A DNA stretch of 12,596 nucleotides from Baffinella frigidus (lineage: Eukaryota; Cryptophyceae; Cryptomonadales; Baffinellaceae), in the NCBI GenBank assembly GCA_026770585.1, contig MU646680.1, positions 333,287 through 345,882 of the forward strand. Direction: 5' to 3'. Below, piece by piece: positions 6,323 through 12,160 of the stretch; positions within the stretch are counted from its first letter, which is position 1, and every line of letters starts with the position of its first letter. A program made the position numbers and the translations under genes. Under the pieces are notes generated by a model. That model was not told where the DNA came from. It worked only from the letters and a program-made list of their open reading frames with translations, and searched no databases.

Positions 6323-6480
6323 TTCATACGTAATCCACTAGGTGGACTACGAGGGGTTCGTTGCCCCCGGATTCCGTGGGGTAACGTGACCAAATATGCA
6401 TCAGGAAAGCCTGAAACTTGATTGCCGCGGGGCAAGTTGGCGTTTGATAAAAGGCCCGTAGTCCACCGTGTGGTGTACGC
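6323..6480. repeat. Inverted-repeat segment between copies A and B
   Basis: GGTGGACTACG (6341-6351) and CGTAGTCCACC (6457-6467) are perfect inverted repeats of 11 bases. The interior carries TTGCCCC / GGGGTAA, TCAGGAAAGCCTGA and GCCGCGGGGC motifs. Together with A and B the whole of 6219-6582 could be one composite unit. Confidence 0.6.
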
Positions 6481-6582
6481 ATCCCTTAAGTGACCAACGG
6501 GCGAATAATCGCCCGTGGAAGCCCTAGGCAGGTCCTAGGGCCCTACGGTAGGGCGTATGAGCCTACTGGTCACTTAAGGGAT
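6481..6582 (+). mobile_element. TATCCC palindromic element, copy B
   Basis: Ends ATCCCTTAAGTGACCA are perfect inverted repeats. The inner hairpin is CGGGCGA, ATAA, TCGCCCG. The core CCTAGGCAGGTCCTAGGGCC, GTAGGGCGTATGAGCC is nearly identical to copies A, C and D, while the hairpin sequence differs. Confidence 0.88.
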
Positions 6583-6960
6583 ATTGAGAGCGATCCATGT
6601 CAGGAGCCTAAACCATAAACCCTTAACCCTAAACGGCTGGACTCCGCTCTGTAACACTCAAGCGTTCTTCTTCTTCCGCTGTCGAGCCAACCCAGCACAA
6701 GAATGAAAGTCAGAGCCGGAAATCCGGCTCTGGAGTTTTCATTTTAAAAGTCCATTTCCTTAGGGATCCCGGTGAAAGTTTTTAAAACTCTTTAAAATTT
6801 TGTCCGTTCTCGCTCGGCAGCGGTTCTTCTTTATTACTCTCGATACAGGTCCTCGATAGGCCCGTAAGTCTTAAGTCGAGTGATACACCAGTCTGCAACA
6901 CTAAAGCGTTCGTGGCTTTATCAGGCAACGCCTAAAGTCATCACAGAGAGTTGACATTAC
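6583..6960. other. Spacer with one strong hairpin and a GATACAGG repeat
   Basis: A short CCCTAAAC patch lies near 6608-6635. A hairpin at 6702-6743 has a perfect inner stem CAGAGCCGGA/TCCGGCTCTG and an outer AATGAAA/TTTTCATT pairing. The GATACAGG repeat at 6825-6900 is listed separately. A TCTGYAACACTMAAGCGTTC segment occurs twice (about 6647 and 6892). No gene. Confidence 0.6.
6825..6900 (+). repeat. GATACAGG dispersed repeat, copy 1
   Basis: TTCTTTATTACTCTCGATAC, AGGTCCTCGATAGGCC, GTCGAGTGATAC and AGTCTGCAA occur in order. The same order is found at 8656-8733 (opposite strand) and 10212-10294, and in part within the tandem copy at 788-934. Confidence 0.8.
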
Positions 6961-6974
6961 AGGTATCTAATCAA

Positions 6975-7365
6975 CTTCTCTCGCATCGGCAATACATCGA
7001 AAGCTGATAGTTGACTTTCGGCGTGTGGAGTTGACTTTCGGCCTGTGGAATTGACTTTCGGCGTGTTGATCGGCGAAAGTTGATGACTTTCGGCGTGTGG
7101 GTCGGCAAAAGTTGATGACTTTCGGCGTGTGATGGCGAAAGTTGATGGTTAACTTTCGGCGTGTGGGTCGGCAGGAGGATTCGGATGGCTGTTCTTCTCT
7201 CCAGCATCGGCATCACTTCGAAAGTTGATGGTTGTCTTTCGGCGGGTGGAATTAACTTTTGGCGTGTGGATCGGCAAAAGTTGATGACTTTCGGCGTGTG
7301 GATCGGTGAAAGTTGACGGTTGACTTTCGGCGTGTGGGTCGGCAGGAGGATTCGGATGGCTATTT
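6975..7365 (+). repeat. TTGACTTTCGGCGTGTGG mosaic array
   Basis: About nine TTGACTTTCGGCG-like motifs (some reduced to GATGACTTTCGGC) alternate with GGATCGGCGAAAGTTGATG. CGAAAGT and ACTTTCG face each other across 5 to 9 bases, so most units can fold. A larger period is visible: GGCAGGAGGATTCGGATGGC at about 7170 and 7340. A minus-strand open frame spans part of the array and encodes repetitive THTPKV-like sequence, with no known domain. Confidence 0.85.
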
Positions 7366-7384
7366 TTCTTCTCCAGGGGGGGCG

Positions 7385-7580
7385 CGCCCCTCTGTCAGGT
7401 GACTAAACCCTAAACCCTAAACCCGAAACCCGAAACCCAAAACCCGAAACCCGAAACCCGAAACCCGAAACCCGAAACCCGAAACCCGAAACCCTGAACC
7501 ATAAACCATAAACCATAAACCATGACCCCAAACCCCAAACCCTAAACCCGAAACCCGAAACCCGAAACCCTAAAACTTAA
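7385..7580 (-). repeat. Telomere-like array dominated by the variant CCCGAAA
   Basis: Two or three CCCTAAA heptamers are followed by about ten CCCGAAA units, then CCATAAA and CCCCAAA variants. The regular 7-base spacing shows expansion of a point-mutated heptamer. Confidence 0.9.
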
Positions 7581-7593
7581 ACGCCCCCTTGAT

Positions 7594-7673
7594 CCCGCCT
7601 CGGGACTGATAGGCCCGCCTCGGAGCGGATAGGCCCGCCTCGGGACAGACAGGCCCGCCTCAGAAACCATAAG
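7594..7673 (+). repeat. 20-bp tandem repeat CCCGCCTCGGGACTGATAGG
   Basis: Four units without indels start at 7594, 7614, 7634 and 7654; the last is diverged. Short open frames through it on the minus strand simply translate the repeat. Confidence 0.9.
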
Positions 7674-7721
7674 GGATGGGGAAACCTTGCACCCTGAACC
7701 CTCAACTCTGAATTTTGCCAA

Positions 7722-8455
7722 GTGGACCATCTTACCCCCCACAACCTCTTCCAGGCCGGGCGGTGTGCAGCTCCTGGCGCCCCCTCACCCTGAAATTCCA
7801 TCTCCATAGATGTTGGACCTGTGGTGATGGCCTTTTGTTCGGAAGAGGAAACCCTCACATAATCTTACCCCCCCAACCCCTTTTCAGGCCAGGCGGTATG
7901 GCCAGGCCGTATTTTCGGGCAGGAAGTTTCCGTTGACTTATCCGTAGGAACCCCCCTATGCCCCTACGGGTTGCGTACCGTAGGGTCCGAGGCGGTATGC
8001 AGCTCCTGGCGTCCCCGATCCCTGAGGGAGAATGGTTTAGATGGACACCTCAAACCCTACGCCCCTACGCCCTACGCCCTACACTCTGATCATCGCCAGG
8101 CCGGGCGGTGTGCAGCTCCTGGCGCCCCCTTACCCTGAAATGAATAGCAATGTGTACCATGATCGTTTAGATGGACACGTTATCGAAGCCTGCTAAGTGG
8201 GCCATCTTACACCCCCATCCTCGTTTCCGGCCGGGCGGCGTGAGGCAGAATCGTGTAGATGGACACCTCAAACCCTACACCCCTACGCCCTACACTCTGG
8301 GTACCGACGTGTGCGACCCTACGCCCCTACGCCCTACGCCCTACACTCTGATCATCGAAGGCCCCGTTGCCTGCTGGATCATCTTACCACCCTAACCTCT
8401 GGACCATCTTACCCCCCTAACCTCTTCTCAGGCCGGGCGGTACGCAGCTCCAGGC
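7722..8455 (+). repeat. Dispersed GC-rich repeat (GGCCGGGCGG...GCAGCTCCTGGCG)
   Basis: A composite unit recurs: GGACCATCTTACCCCCCTAA, CCTCTTCTCAGGCCGGGCGG, GCAGCTCCTGGCG, then GTTTAGATGGACACCTCAAA and CCCTACGCCCCTACGCC. Copies or pieces start at about 7722, 7860, 7985, 8093, 8195, 8321 and 8372. The CCCTACG parts (about 8048-8085, 8262-8297, 8320-8347) look like another telomere-heptamer variant. One copy of the repeat is the target of the MITE at 8456. Confidence 0.85.
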
Positions 8456-8602
8456 TTATCCTATTTTTTGGGAAACCTATTTTTCTTTCATCTGATTCCA
8501 ATGAAAATTACTACACGAATGCTTTAATATTACTAGTAAGAACGAAGTGTGTAGTAATTTTCATTGCCATCAAATGAAAGAAAAATGGGTTTCCCCGGAT
8601 AA
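8456..8602. mobile_element. MITE-like element of the TTATCCGG family (copy 4)
   Basis: AGGC flanks both sides (8452-8455 and 8603-8606). The uninterrupted repeat at about 8001-8020 reads GCAGCTCCTGGCGTCCCCGA, so the empty site is recognisable (AGGC against TGGC). The right end GGTTTCCCCGGATAA matches copy 1. The left end begins TTATCC and then departs before GGGAAACCTATTTTTCTTT. AAATTACTACAC (about 8506-8517) and its complement (about 8549-8563) form the inner arms, and TAATATTAC lies near the apex (8525-8533). Confidence 0.9.
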
Positions 8603-8655
8603 AGGCGTCCCTGACCCCAGAGCCCTATTTTCATTTCCGGTGCGGGCTCTCTCTT

Positions 8656-8733
8656 GAGGCTCATAGACATTGTATCACTCAACTCAAGGCTAAAGGGCCT
8701 TTCTAGGACCTGTATCGAGAGTAATAAAGAAGC
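8656..8733 (-). repeat. GATACAGG dispersed repeat, copy 2
   Basis: On the minus strand it reads CTTCTTTATTACTCTCGATA, CAGGTCCTAGAAAGGCCC, TTGAGTTGAGTGATAC and TGTCTATGAGCCTC, the same order as at 6825-6900 and 10212-10294. Confidence 0.85.
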
Positions 8734-8748
8734 CTTCGCCCGCGTTGG

Positions 8749-8810
8749 TACCCAGAGTCGAAATTAATCTCAGTATACGTTGTAAATTTGGTGATATACG
8801 ACTCTGGGTA
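8749..8810. repeat. Foldback with TACCCAGAGTCG arms
   Basis: Positions 8749-8760 and 8799-8810 are perfect 12-bp inverted repeats. Its left edge belongs to a short sequence, TTCGCCCGCGTTGGTACCCA, that recurs near 9008, 9308 and 9503 without this hairpin. Confidence 0.85.
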
Positions 8811-8849
8811 GGTGACCTTTCGACATCTTCTTGTCTCGTGTCGCCTCCA

Positions 8850-9030
8850 GAATCGTTTAGATGGACATGTCATCCAAGGCCCCGGTGCCTGCTAAGTGGA
8901 GCCCCGGTGCCTGCTAAGTGGACGATCTTATCCCCCTAACCGCTTCTGTCCCTCTTCGCAGGCCGGGCGATAAGCAGCTCCTCGAGTCTCCGATCCCAGA
9001 GGCTTCTTTCGCCCGCGGTAACCAGAGTTT
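8850..9030 (+). repeat. Further copy of the GC-rich dispersed repeat
   Basis: GTTTAGATGGACATGTCATC, a duplicated GCCCCGGTGCCTGCTAAGTG (8878 and 8901), GATCTTATCCCCCTAACC, GCAGGCCGGGCG and AGCAGCTCC follow the same order as at 7722-8455. Confidence 0.8.
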
Positions 9031-9152
9031 GCGTAGGGCGTAGGGGTGTAGGGTTTGGTGTATGAGGGTTGAGGGTTCATAGCGCGTAGAGGTAGAGGGT
9101 TTGATGTTTGGGGGTTGAGGGTTGAGAGTTGAGGGTTCATAGGGCGTAGGGG
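9031..9152 (+). repeat. Telomere-like G-strand variants (GGGCGTA, GGGTTGA, GGGTTCA)
   Basis: Mixed heptamers on the G-rich strand, including AGGGCGTAGGGG next to GGTTTGGTG. This is the same kind of sequence into which palindromic copies C and D are inserted. Confidence 0.75.
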
Positions 9153-9257
9153 TATCCCTTAAGTGGCGAGCGGGTCAAATTTGACCCGTAAGAGGTCCTA
9201 GGCAGGTCCTAGGACCCTACCGTATGGCGTATGAGCCTACTCGCCACTTAAGGGATA
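9153..9257 (+). mobile_element. TATCCC palindromic element, copy C
   Basis: Perfect terminal inverted repeats TATCCCTTAAGTGGCGAG. The inner perfect palindrome CGGGTCAAATTTGACCCG is followed by the core GGTCCTAGGCAGGTCCTAGG and GGCGTATGAGCC. GGGG lies on both sides of the element, consistent with a short target duplication in an AGGGCGTAGGGG context. Confidence 0.9.
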
Positions 9258-9347
9258 GGGGTTGGTGTTTGGGGGTTGAGGGTGCAGGACGCTCCCTCAA
9301 GAGGCACCCTTCGAACGCGTCGGTACCCAGAGTGTAGGGCTTAGGGG
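9258..9347 (+). repeat. G-strand heptamer variants between copies C and D
   Basis: GGGGTTGGTGTTTGGGGGTTGAGGG-type sequence, then a copy of TTCGAACGCGTCGGTACCCA. After copy D (9452-9525) the same pattern repeats with GGTGTGGTATTTGGGGTTGG, suggesting duplication of the block before or after insertion. Confidence 0.7.
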
Positions 9348-9451
9348 TATCCCGTGAGTGGCGAGTACGCTCATACGCCCTACCGTAGGGCCCTAGGACC
9401 TGCCTAGGACCTCAGGGGGTCTATTTGGACCCCCTCGCCACTCGAGGGATA
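9348..9451 (-). mobile_element. TATCCC palindromic element, copy D
   Basis: Inverted relative to A, B and C. On the minus strand it starts TATCCCTCGAGTGGCGAG, has the hairpin GGGGGTC, CAAATA, GACCCCC, then the conserved core. It ends GAGTGGCGAG... on the other strand. Flanked by GGGG on the left and GGG on the right, in the same AGGG-rich target sequence as copy C. Confidence 0.88.
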
Positions 9452-9525
9452 GGGTGTGGTATTTGGGGTTGGGGGTGCAGGATGCCTCTTTCCAGAATCG
9501 CCCTTCGCCCGCGTCGGTCTCCAAA

Positions 9526-9832
9526 ACCCTTTCCCCCAAACCCTATACCCTAAACCCTAAACCCTATTCCCTCAACCCTTATCTCCAAACCCTGAACCCG
9601 ACACCCTAAACCCCAAACCCCAAACCCAAAACTCGAAACCCCCACCCGTAAACACCCACCCCCTAGCTCCCCCCGCGGCGCAGGCAAAACGTCCCCAGAG
9701 CCGCCGGCGTTCCTCACCCCAGACTCTAAACCCTAAACCCAAAACTCCACACTCCACACCCAACACCCCAAACCCCAACCCCAACCCCCCCACCCCACAC
9801 AAATTCTAACCCCCCCCCGCGTCGCAGGCAAA
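9526..9832 (-). repeat. Degenerate CCCTAAA/CCCCAAA tracts
   Basis: Two tracts (about 9530-9655 and 9722-9800) of CCCTAAA, CCCCAAA, CCCGACA and CACACTC variants are separated by a GC-rich block containing CGCGGCGCAGGCAAA. Minus-strand frames here encode GFGVWG/GFRV repeats that are translations of the heptamer, not proteins I recognise. Confidence 0.85.
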
Positions 9833-10121
9833 GAGCCATTGCGGTCGTTGGAGCCCTTGGAACCACTGCGCCGGAACCACTCGCCGCAGCCCCCGTCCTT
9901 CCTCCAGGTTGGGGCTTATGCAGGGGCGGGAACATTGCAAATTGGGCAAAGTTGACGGCGCTGGTACAAAAACGTCCATTTTTCGTCTTCCCCCCCCCGG
10001 TTATTTCCGCGGCCAGCGTCTCACTGTTCTAGCCCTGTTCTTGGAGCCGTTGCGGTTACTGGAGCCATTGGAGCCGTTGCGCCGGAACCACTCGCCGCAG
10101 CCCCCGTCCTTCCTCCAGGTT
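9833..10121 (+). repeat. GGAGCCATTG / CAGGTT repeat, copies 1 and 2
   Basis: Copy 1 (9833-9910) and copy 2 (10043-10121) share a 43-base identical stretch (9868-9910 and 10079-10121), starting GCGCCGGAACCACTCGCCGC and ending CCTTCCTCCAGGTT. Short hexamer-like repeats GGAGCCNTTG precede it. Between the copies, 9911-10042 shows a GTTGACGG motif, a C9 run and nothing else recognised. Confidence 0.85.
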
Positions 10122-10130
10122 AATCCAGCC

Positions 10131-10220
10131 TTCTTCTTCTTTTTCTTCTTTCTTTCTTCTTTTTTCCTCTTCCCCCCCCCCTTCTTCTTCTTCTTCTTCT
10201 TCTTCTTCTTCTTCTTCTTT
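10131..10220 (+). repeat. Polypyrimidine tract ending in (TTC)n
   Basis: TTC, T-run and C10 segments, then about a dozen uninterrupted TTC triplets (about 10182-10219). The minus-strand open frame across it is a poly-Lys/Gly artefact. The tract joins directly to TTCTTTATT, the left edge of the GATACAGG repeat. Confidence 0.95.
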
Positions 10221-10294
10221 ATTTCTCTCGATACAGGTCCTAGGTAGGCCCTTGAGCCTGGAGTTGAGTGATACAAGAGTCTACGAGCCTTAAG
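10212..10294 (+). repeat. GATACAGG dispersed repeat, copy 3
   Basis: CTTCTTTATTTCTCTCGATA, CAGGTCCTAGGTAGGCCCTT, GAGTTGAGTGATAC, GAGTCTACGAGCC in order. It is closest to the 788-934 tandem copy in the GTAGGCCCTTGAGCC part. Confidence 0.85.
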
Positions 10295-10299
10295 AATCC

Positions 10300-10376
10300 A
10301 CCCCCCAAGATTCGCGGGTTTGTACCGGGGGGGGGTCCGATTTCCGACCCCCCGTGGTACAAATCCGGAAGGGTGG
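10300..10376. repeat. G-rich palindrome with GTACC arms, copy 1
   Basis: CCACCC at one end and GGGTGG at the other enclose GGGTTTGTACC / GGTACAAATCC arms. The centre is GGGGGGGGGTCC, GATTT, CCGACCCCCC. The G runs would also permit quadruplex folding. Copy 2 lies at 11005-11075. Confidence 0.85.
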
Positions 10377-10385
10377 ATGGGCTAG

Positions 10386-10462
10386 AATAACCTGCAAAAA
10401 CGCCCTTGGAGCCATTGCTTCGAAAGCACTCGCCGCGGCCCCCGTCGTTTTTGCAGGTTATT
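10386..10462. repeat. CAGGTT repeat copy 3 enclosed by a perfect 17-bp inverted repeat
   Basis: AATAACCTGCAAAAACG (10386-10402) and CGTTTTTGCAGGTTATT (10446-10462) are perfect complements. Inside lies CCCTTGGAGCCATTG, then CACTCGCCGCGGCCCCCGTC, the same sequence as in the copies at 9833-10121, where the left arm is absent. Confidence 0.88.
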
Positions 10463-10523
10463 GTAGCCCCGTTCTTGGAGCCGTTTCTAGCGCAGATTTT
10501 CAAACCCAAGGCTTTTGTACGGG

Positions 10524-10527
<4 letters not shown>

Positions 10528-10581
<54 letters not shown>
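10528..10581. repeat. (TA)n microsatellite
   Basis: About 27 uninterrupted TA dinucleotides. The + strand open frame here ends in a Tyr-Ile run and is an artefact. Confidence 0.97.
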
Positions 10582-10584
<3 letters not shown>

Positions 10585-10900
10585 GTCCCGGGGGTGTTCG
10601 GTTTGTACCAGGTTGTACCACGAAAGGGCACGGACAGGGGTCCTCGGCTAGACGTTTTTTCACGACACTTTTCTGACGAAGGTGCCCTAGTGGCTATTCT
10701 TCTCGAGGTAGTGAATTCACTGTAAAATCATCGAATTCACGCCCAAATGATGCCTGGCCAAATGTCCCAGACGTATGGCCACTAGCTCCTGCCTCAGTCG
10801 ATCTGGATTCGCTCCATATATAGAACCCTAACTCTAACCCCCAAACCCCAAACCCCAAACCCTCAATCCTTAACCCCAAATCCCGATCTCTAAACCCTAA
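10582..10900. other. Mostly unassigned sequence with a telomere-like patch
   Basis: TTTGTACCAGGTTGTACCAC near 10602 resembles the GTACC arms of the G-rich palindromes. TGAATTCACTGTAAAATCAT and CGAATTCACG lie near 10710-10740. A degenerate CCCTAAC/CCCCAAA tract covers about 10823-10900. No gene recognised. Confidence 0.5.
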
Positions 10901-10902
10901 CA

Positions 10903-11163
10903 CAGGGCGACTCCCTCATCCGAGCGAAAGGCCCCCCTCCCAAGTCACCAGTCCTCGGCGGGAGAAACTCTCCAGAGCCGCCCGCCTTCTTACAGGTTAT
11001 TCAAACCCCGGAGATTCCCGGATTCGTACCAGGGGGGGGTCCGATTTCCGACCCCCCGTGGTATAAAGCTGGGAGAGCGAATGAGCGTTTGAGGCCCACC
11101 CCCTACAAGTCGGCGGTCCTCGGTGGCAGAAACTCTCCAGAGCCCCCAGCCTTCCTCGAGGTC
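10903..11163 (+). repeat. GGCGACTCC / GTCCTCGGCG repeat, two copies around a G-rich palindrome
   Basis: Copy 1 (10903-11001): CAGGGCGACTCCCTCATCCG, AGCGAAAGGCCCCCCTCCCA, GTCACCAGTCCTCGGCG, AACTCTCCAGAGCCGCC, CAGGTTATT. Copy 2 (about 11079-11163): GAGCGTTTGAGGCCC, CTACAAGTCGGCGGTCCTCG, AACTCTCCAGAGCCCCC. Between them, at 11005-11075, lies the second G-rich palindrome (GGATTCGTACC, GGGGGGGGTCC, CCGACCCCCCGTGGTA). Further copies are at 11839-11897 and 12398-12596. Confidence 0.85.
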
Positions 11164-11187
11164 CCTACAGATTGCCTACCGTACAGC

Positions 11188-11297
11188 GGTACCTCGCTCA
11201 TAAGAAACCGACCCCCCCTAGGATCCTACAGTAGGACCATGCCTAGGGCCCTATGGTGGTCCTAGGGGGGGGGGCGGTTTCTTGTGAGCGAGGTACC
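11188..11297. mobile_element. 110-bp palindromic element with GGTACCTCGCTC ends
   Basis: GGTACCTCGCTCATAAGAAA, CCG on the left is complementary to CGGTTTCTTGTGAGCGAGGT, ACC on the right, with one internal mismatch. C7 and G10 runs extend the pairing. The centre (CCTAGGATCCTACAGTAGGA, CCATGCCTAGGGCCCTATGG, TGGTCCTAGG) on the minus strand resembles the core of the TATCCC elements (GCCCTAGGCA, GGTCCTA, GTAGG). Flanking CCTAC/GTAGG bases extend the symmetry. No clear target duplication. Confidence 0.85.
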
Positions 11298-11400
11298 CCT
11301 GTAGGGTTTTAGGTCGTATCGCGTAAGGGTGATTCAAAATGCCTTTGAAGTCCTCTGTGTGGGTTGGAAGGGTTGTAAAGACCACCAACCTTCTGGTGAG

Positions 11401-11632
11401 GGTGTCACGGTTTCTGTGATGGAGTCACGGAAACCGTGATGGAGTCACGGTTTCTGTGATGGAGTCACGGTTTCTGTGATGGTGTCATGGTTTCTGTGAT
11501 GGAGTCACGGTTTCTGTGATGGAGTCACGGTTTCTGTGATGGTGTCACGGGTTCTGTGATAGTGACACGATTTCTGTGATGGTGTCATGGTTTCTGTGAT
11601 GGTGTCACGGTTTCTGTGATGGTGTCACGGTT
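11401..11632 (+). repeat. 20-bp minisatellite GGTGTCACGGTTTCTGTGAT
   Basis: Eleven full units and a 12-base partial are present, without a single indel. Substitutions alternate GGTGTC and GGAGTC. Unit 2 (11421-11440) has AAACCG where the others have TTTCTG, creating TCACGGAAACCGTGA, a local palindrome. Two more units appear at 11753-11788 after a 120-base interruption. Confidence 0.95.
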
Positions 11633-11838
11633 CCTCTTGCGTGGCACGCCTCCAAAGAGCGCGGCCCACCGAGACAAAAGTCGAGAGTGGAACGTCTCAA
11701 AGCAAAAGTGGAACCTCTGTTAACTTAAGAAGTAACAGTGGATTTATGTGATGGTGTCACGGTTTCTGTGATGGTGTCACGGTTTCATTTATCACTCAGT
11801 GTGATGTCAAGCTTGACACCCATGCTCCGCTTCTACAT
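11633..11838. other. Interruption of, and remnant of, the 20-bp minisatellite
   Basis: 11633-11752 is unrelated sequence with AGTGGAACGTCTC and AGTGGAACCTCTG as a short pair. Then two minisatellite units (11753-11788), and an unassigned stretch ending in CATGCTCCGCTTCTACATAG, which matches the tail of the repeat at 12281-12407. Confidence 0.65.
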
Positions 11839-11897
11839 AGAGACTCCCTCATCCGAGCGAAAGCCCCTCCCCCAAAATCGCCTGTCCTCGGCGCCGC
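11839..11897 (+). repeat. GGCGACTCC / GTCCTCGGCG repeat, copy 3
   Basis: GAGACTCCCTCATCCGAGCG, AAAGCCCCTCCCCCAAAATC and GCCTGTCCTCGGCGCCGCC match the copy at 10903. It ends before the AACTCTCC part, although AGAACTCTTTT follows nearby. Confidence 0.8.
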
Positions 11898-11949
11898 CAT
11901 GGCCCCCAGAACTCTTTTTAAATGTCGATTGTATGCGTTCTGTATGGAG

Positions 11950-11992
11950 TTGGTCACGTGGCTACACGGAAAGCGTGCCGCCACGTGACCAA
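11950..11992. repeat. Perfect 13-bp inverted repeat TTGGTCACGTGGC
   Basis: 11950-11962 and 11980-11992 are perfect complements around a 17-base loop that itself contains CACGGAAAGCGTG. The hairpin abuts the 32-bp tandem array. Confidence 0.9.
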
Positions 11993-12160
11993 AACGTATG
12001 AAAATTACTACACACTGCCTCACAAACGTATGAAAATTACTACACACTGCCTCACAAACGTATGAAAATTACTACACACTGCCTCACAAACGTATGAAAA
12101 TTACTACACACTGCCTCAAATTACTACACGCGCCTCATGGGGCCTGAAAATTACGTGACA
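11993..12160 (+). repeat. 32-bp tandem array containing AAATTACTACACA
   Basis: Four units of AACGTATGAAAATTACTACA, CACTGCCTCACA (11993-12024, 12025-12056, 12057-12088, 12089-12118), nearly identical. Then come degenerate half units to about 12160 (AAATTACTACACGCGCCTCA and GAAAATTACGTGAC). There are no variable spacers, so it is a minisatellite and not a CRISPR. Confidence 0.95.

Noticed and set aside
6711-6732. Bacterial-type terminator from the perfect stem
   Set aside because: There is no upstream gene and no T run after the stem, and the setting is eukaryotic; the outer pairing suggests a foldback.
9572-9935. Gly/Phe/Val-rich proteins on the minus strand
   Set aside because: They are translations of degenerate telomere-type heptamers in two overlapping frames.
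10001-10276. Lys-rich protein on the minus strand
   Set aside because: The lysine run is the reverse translation of the (TTC)n and pyrimidine tract.
10528-10581. Regulatory TATA region
   Set aside because: A pure (TA)n run of this length is a microsatellite, with no adjacent gene.
10354-10584. Small protein with a Tyr-Ile tail
   Set aside because: The tail is the (TA)n microsatellite, and the upstream part lies inside inverted repeats.
11993-12118. CRISPR array
   Set aside because: The 32-bp units are head-to-tail with no variable spacers, and the context is eukaryotic. The same applies to the 20-bp array at 11401-11632.
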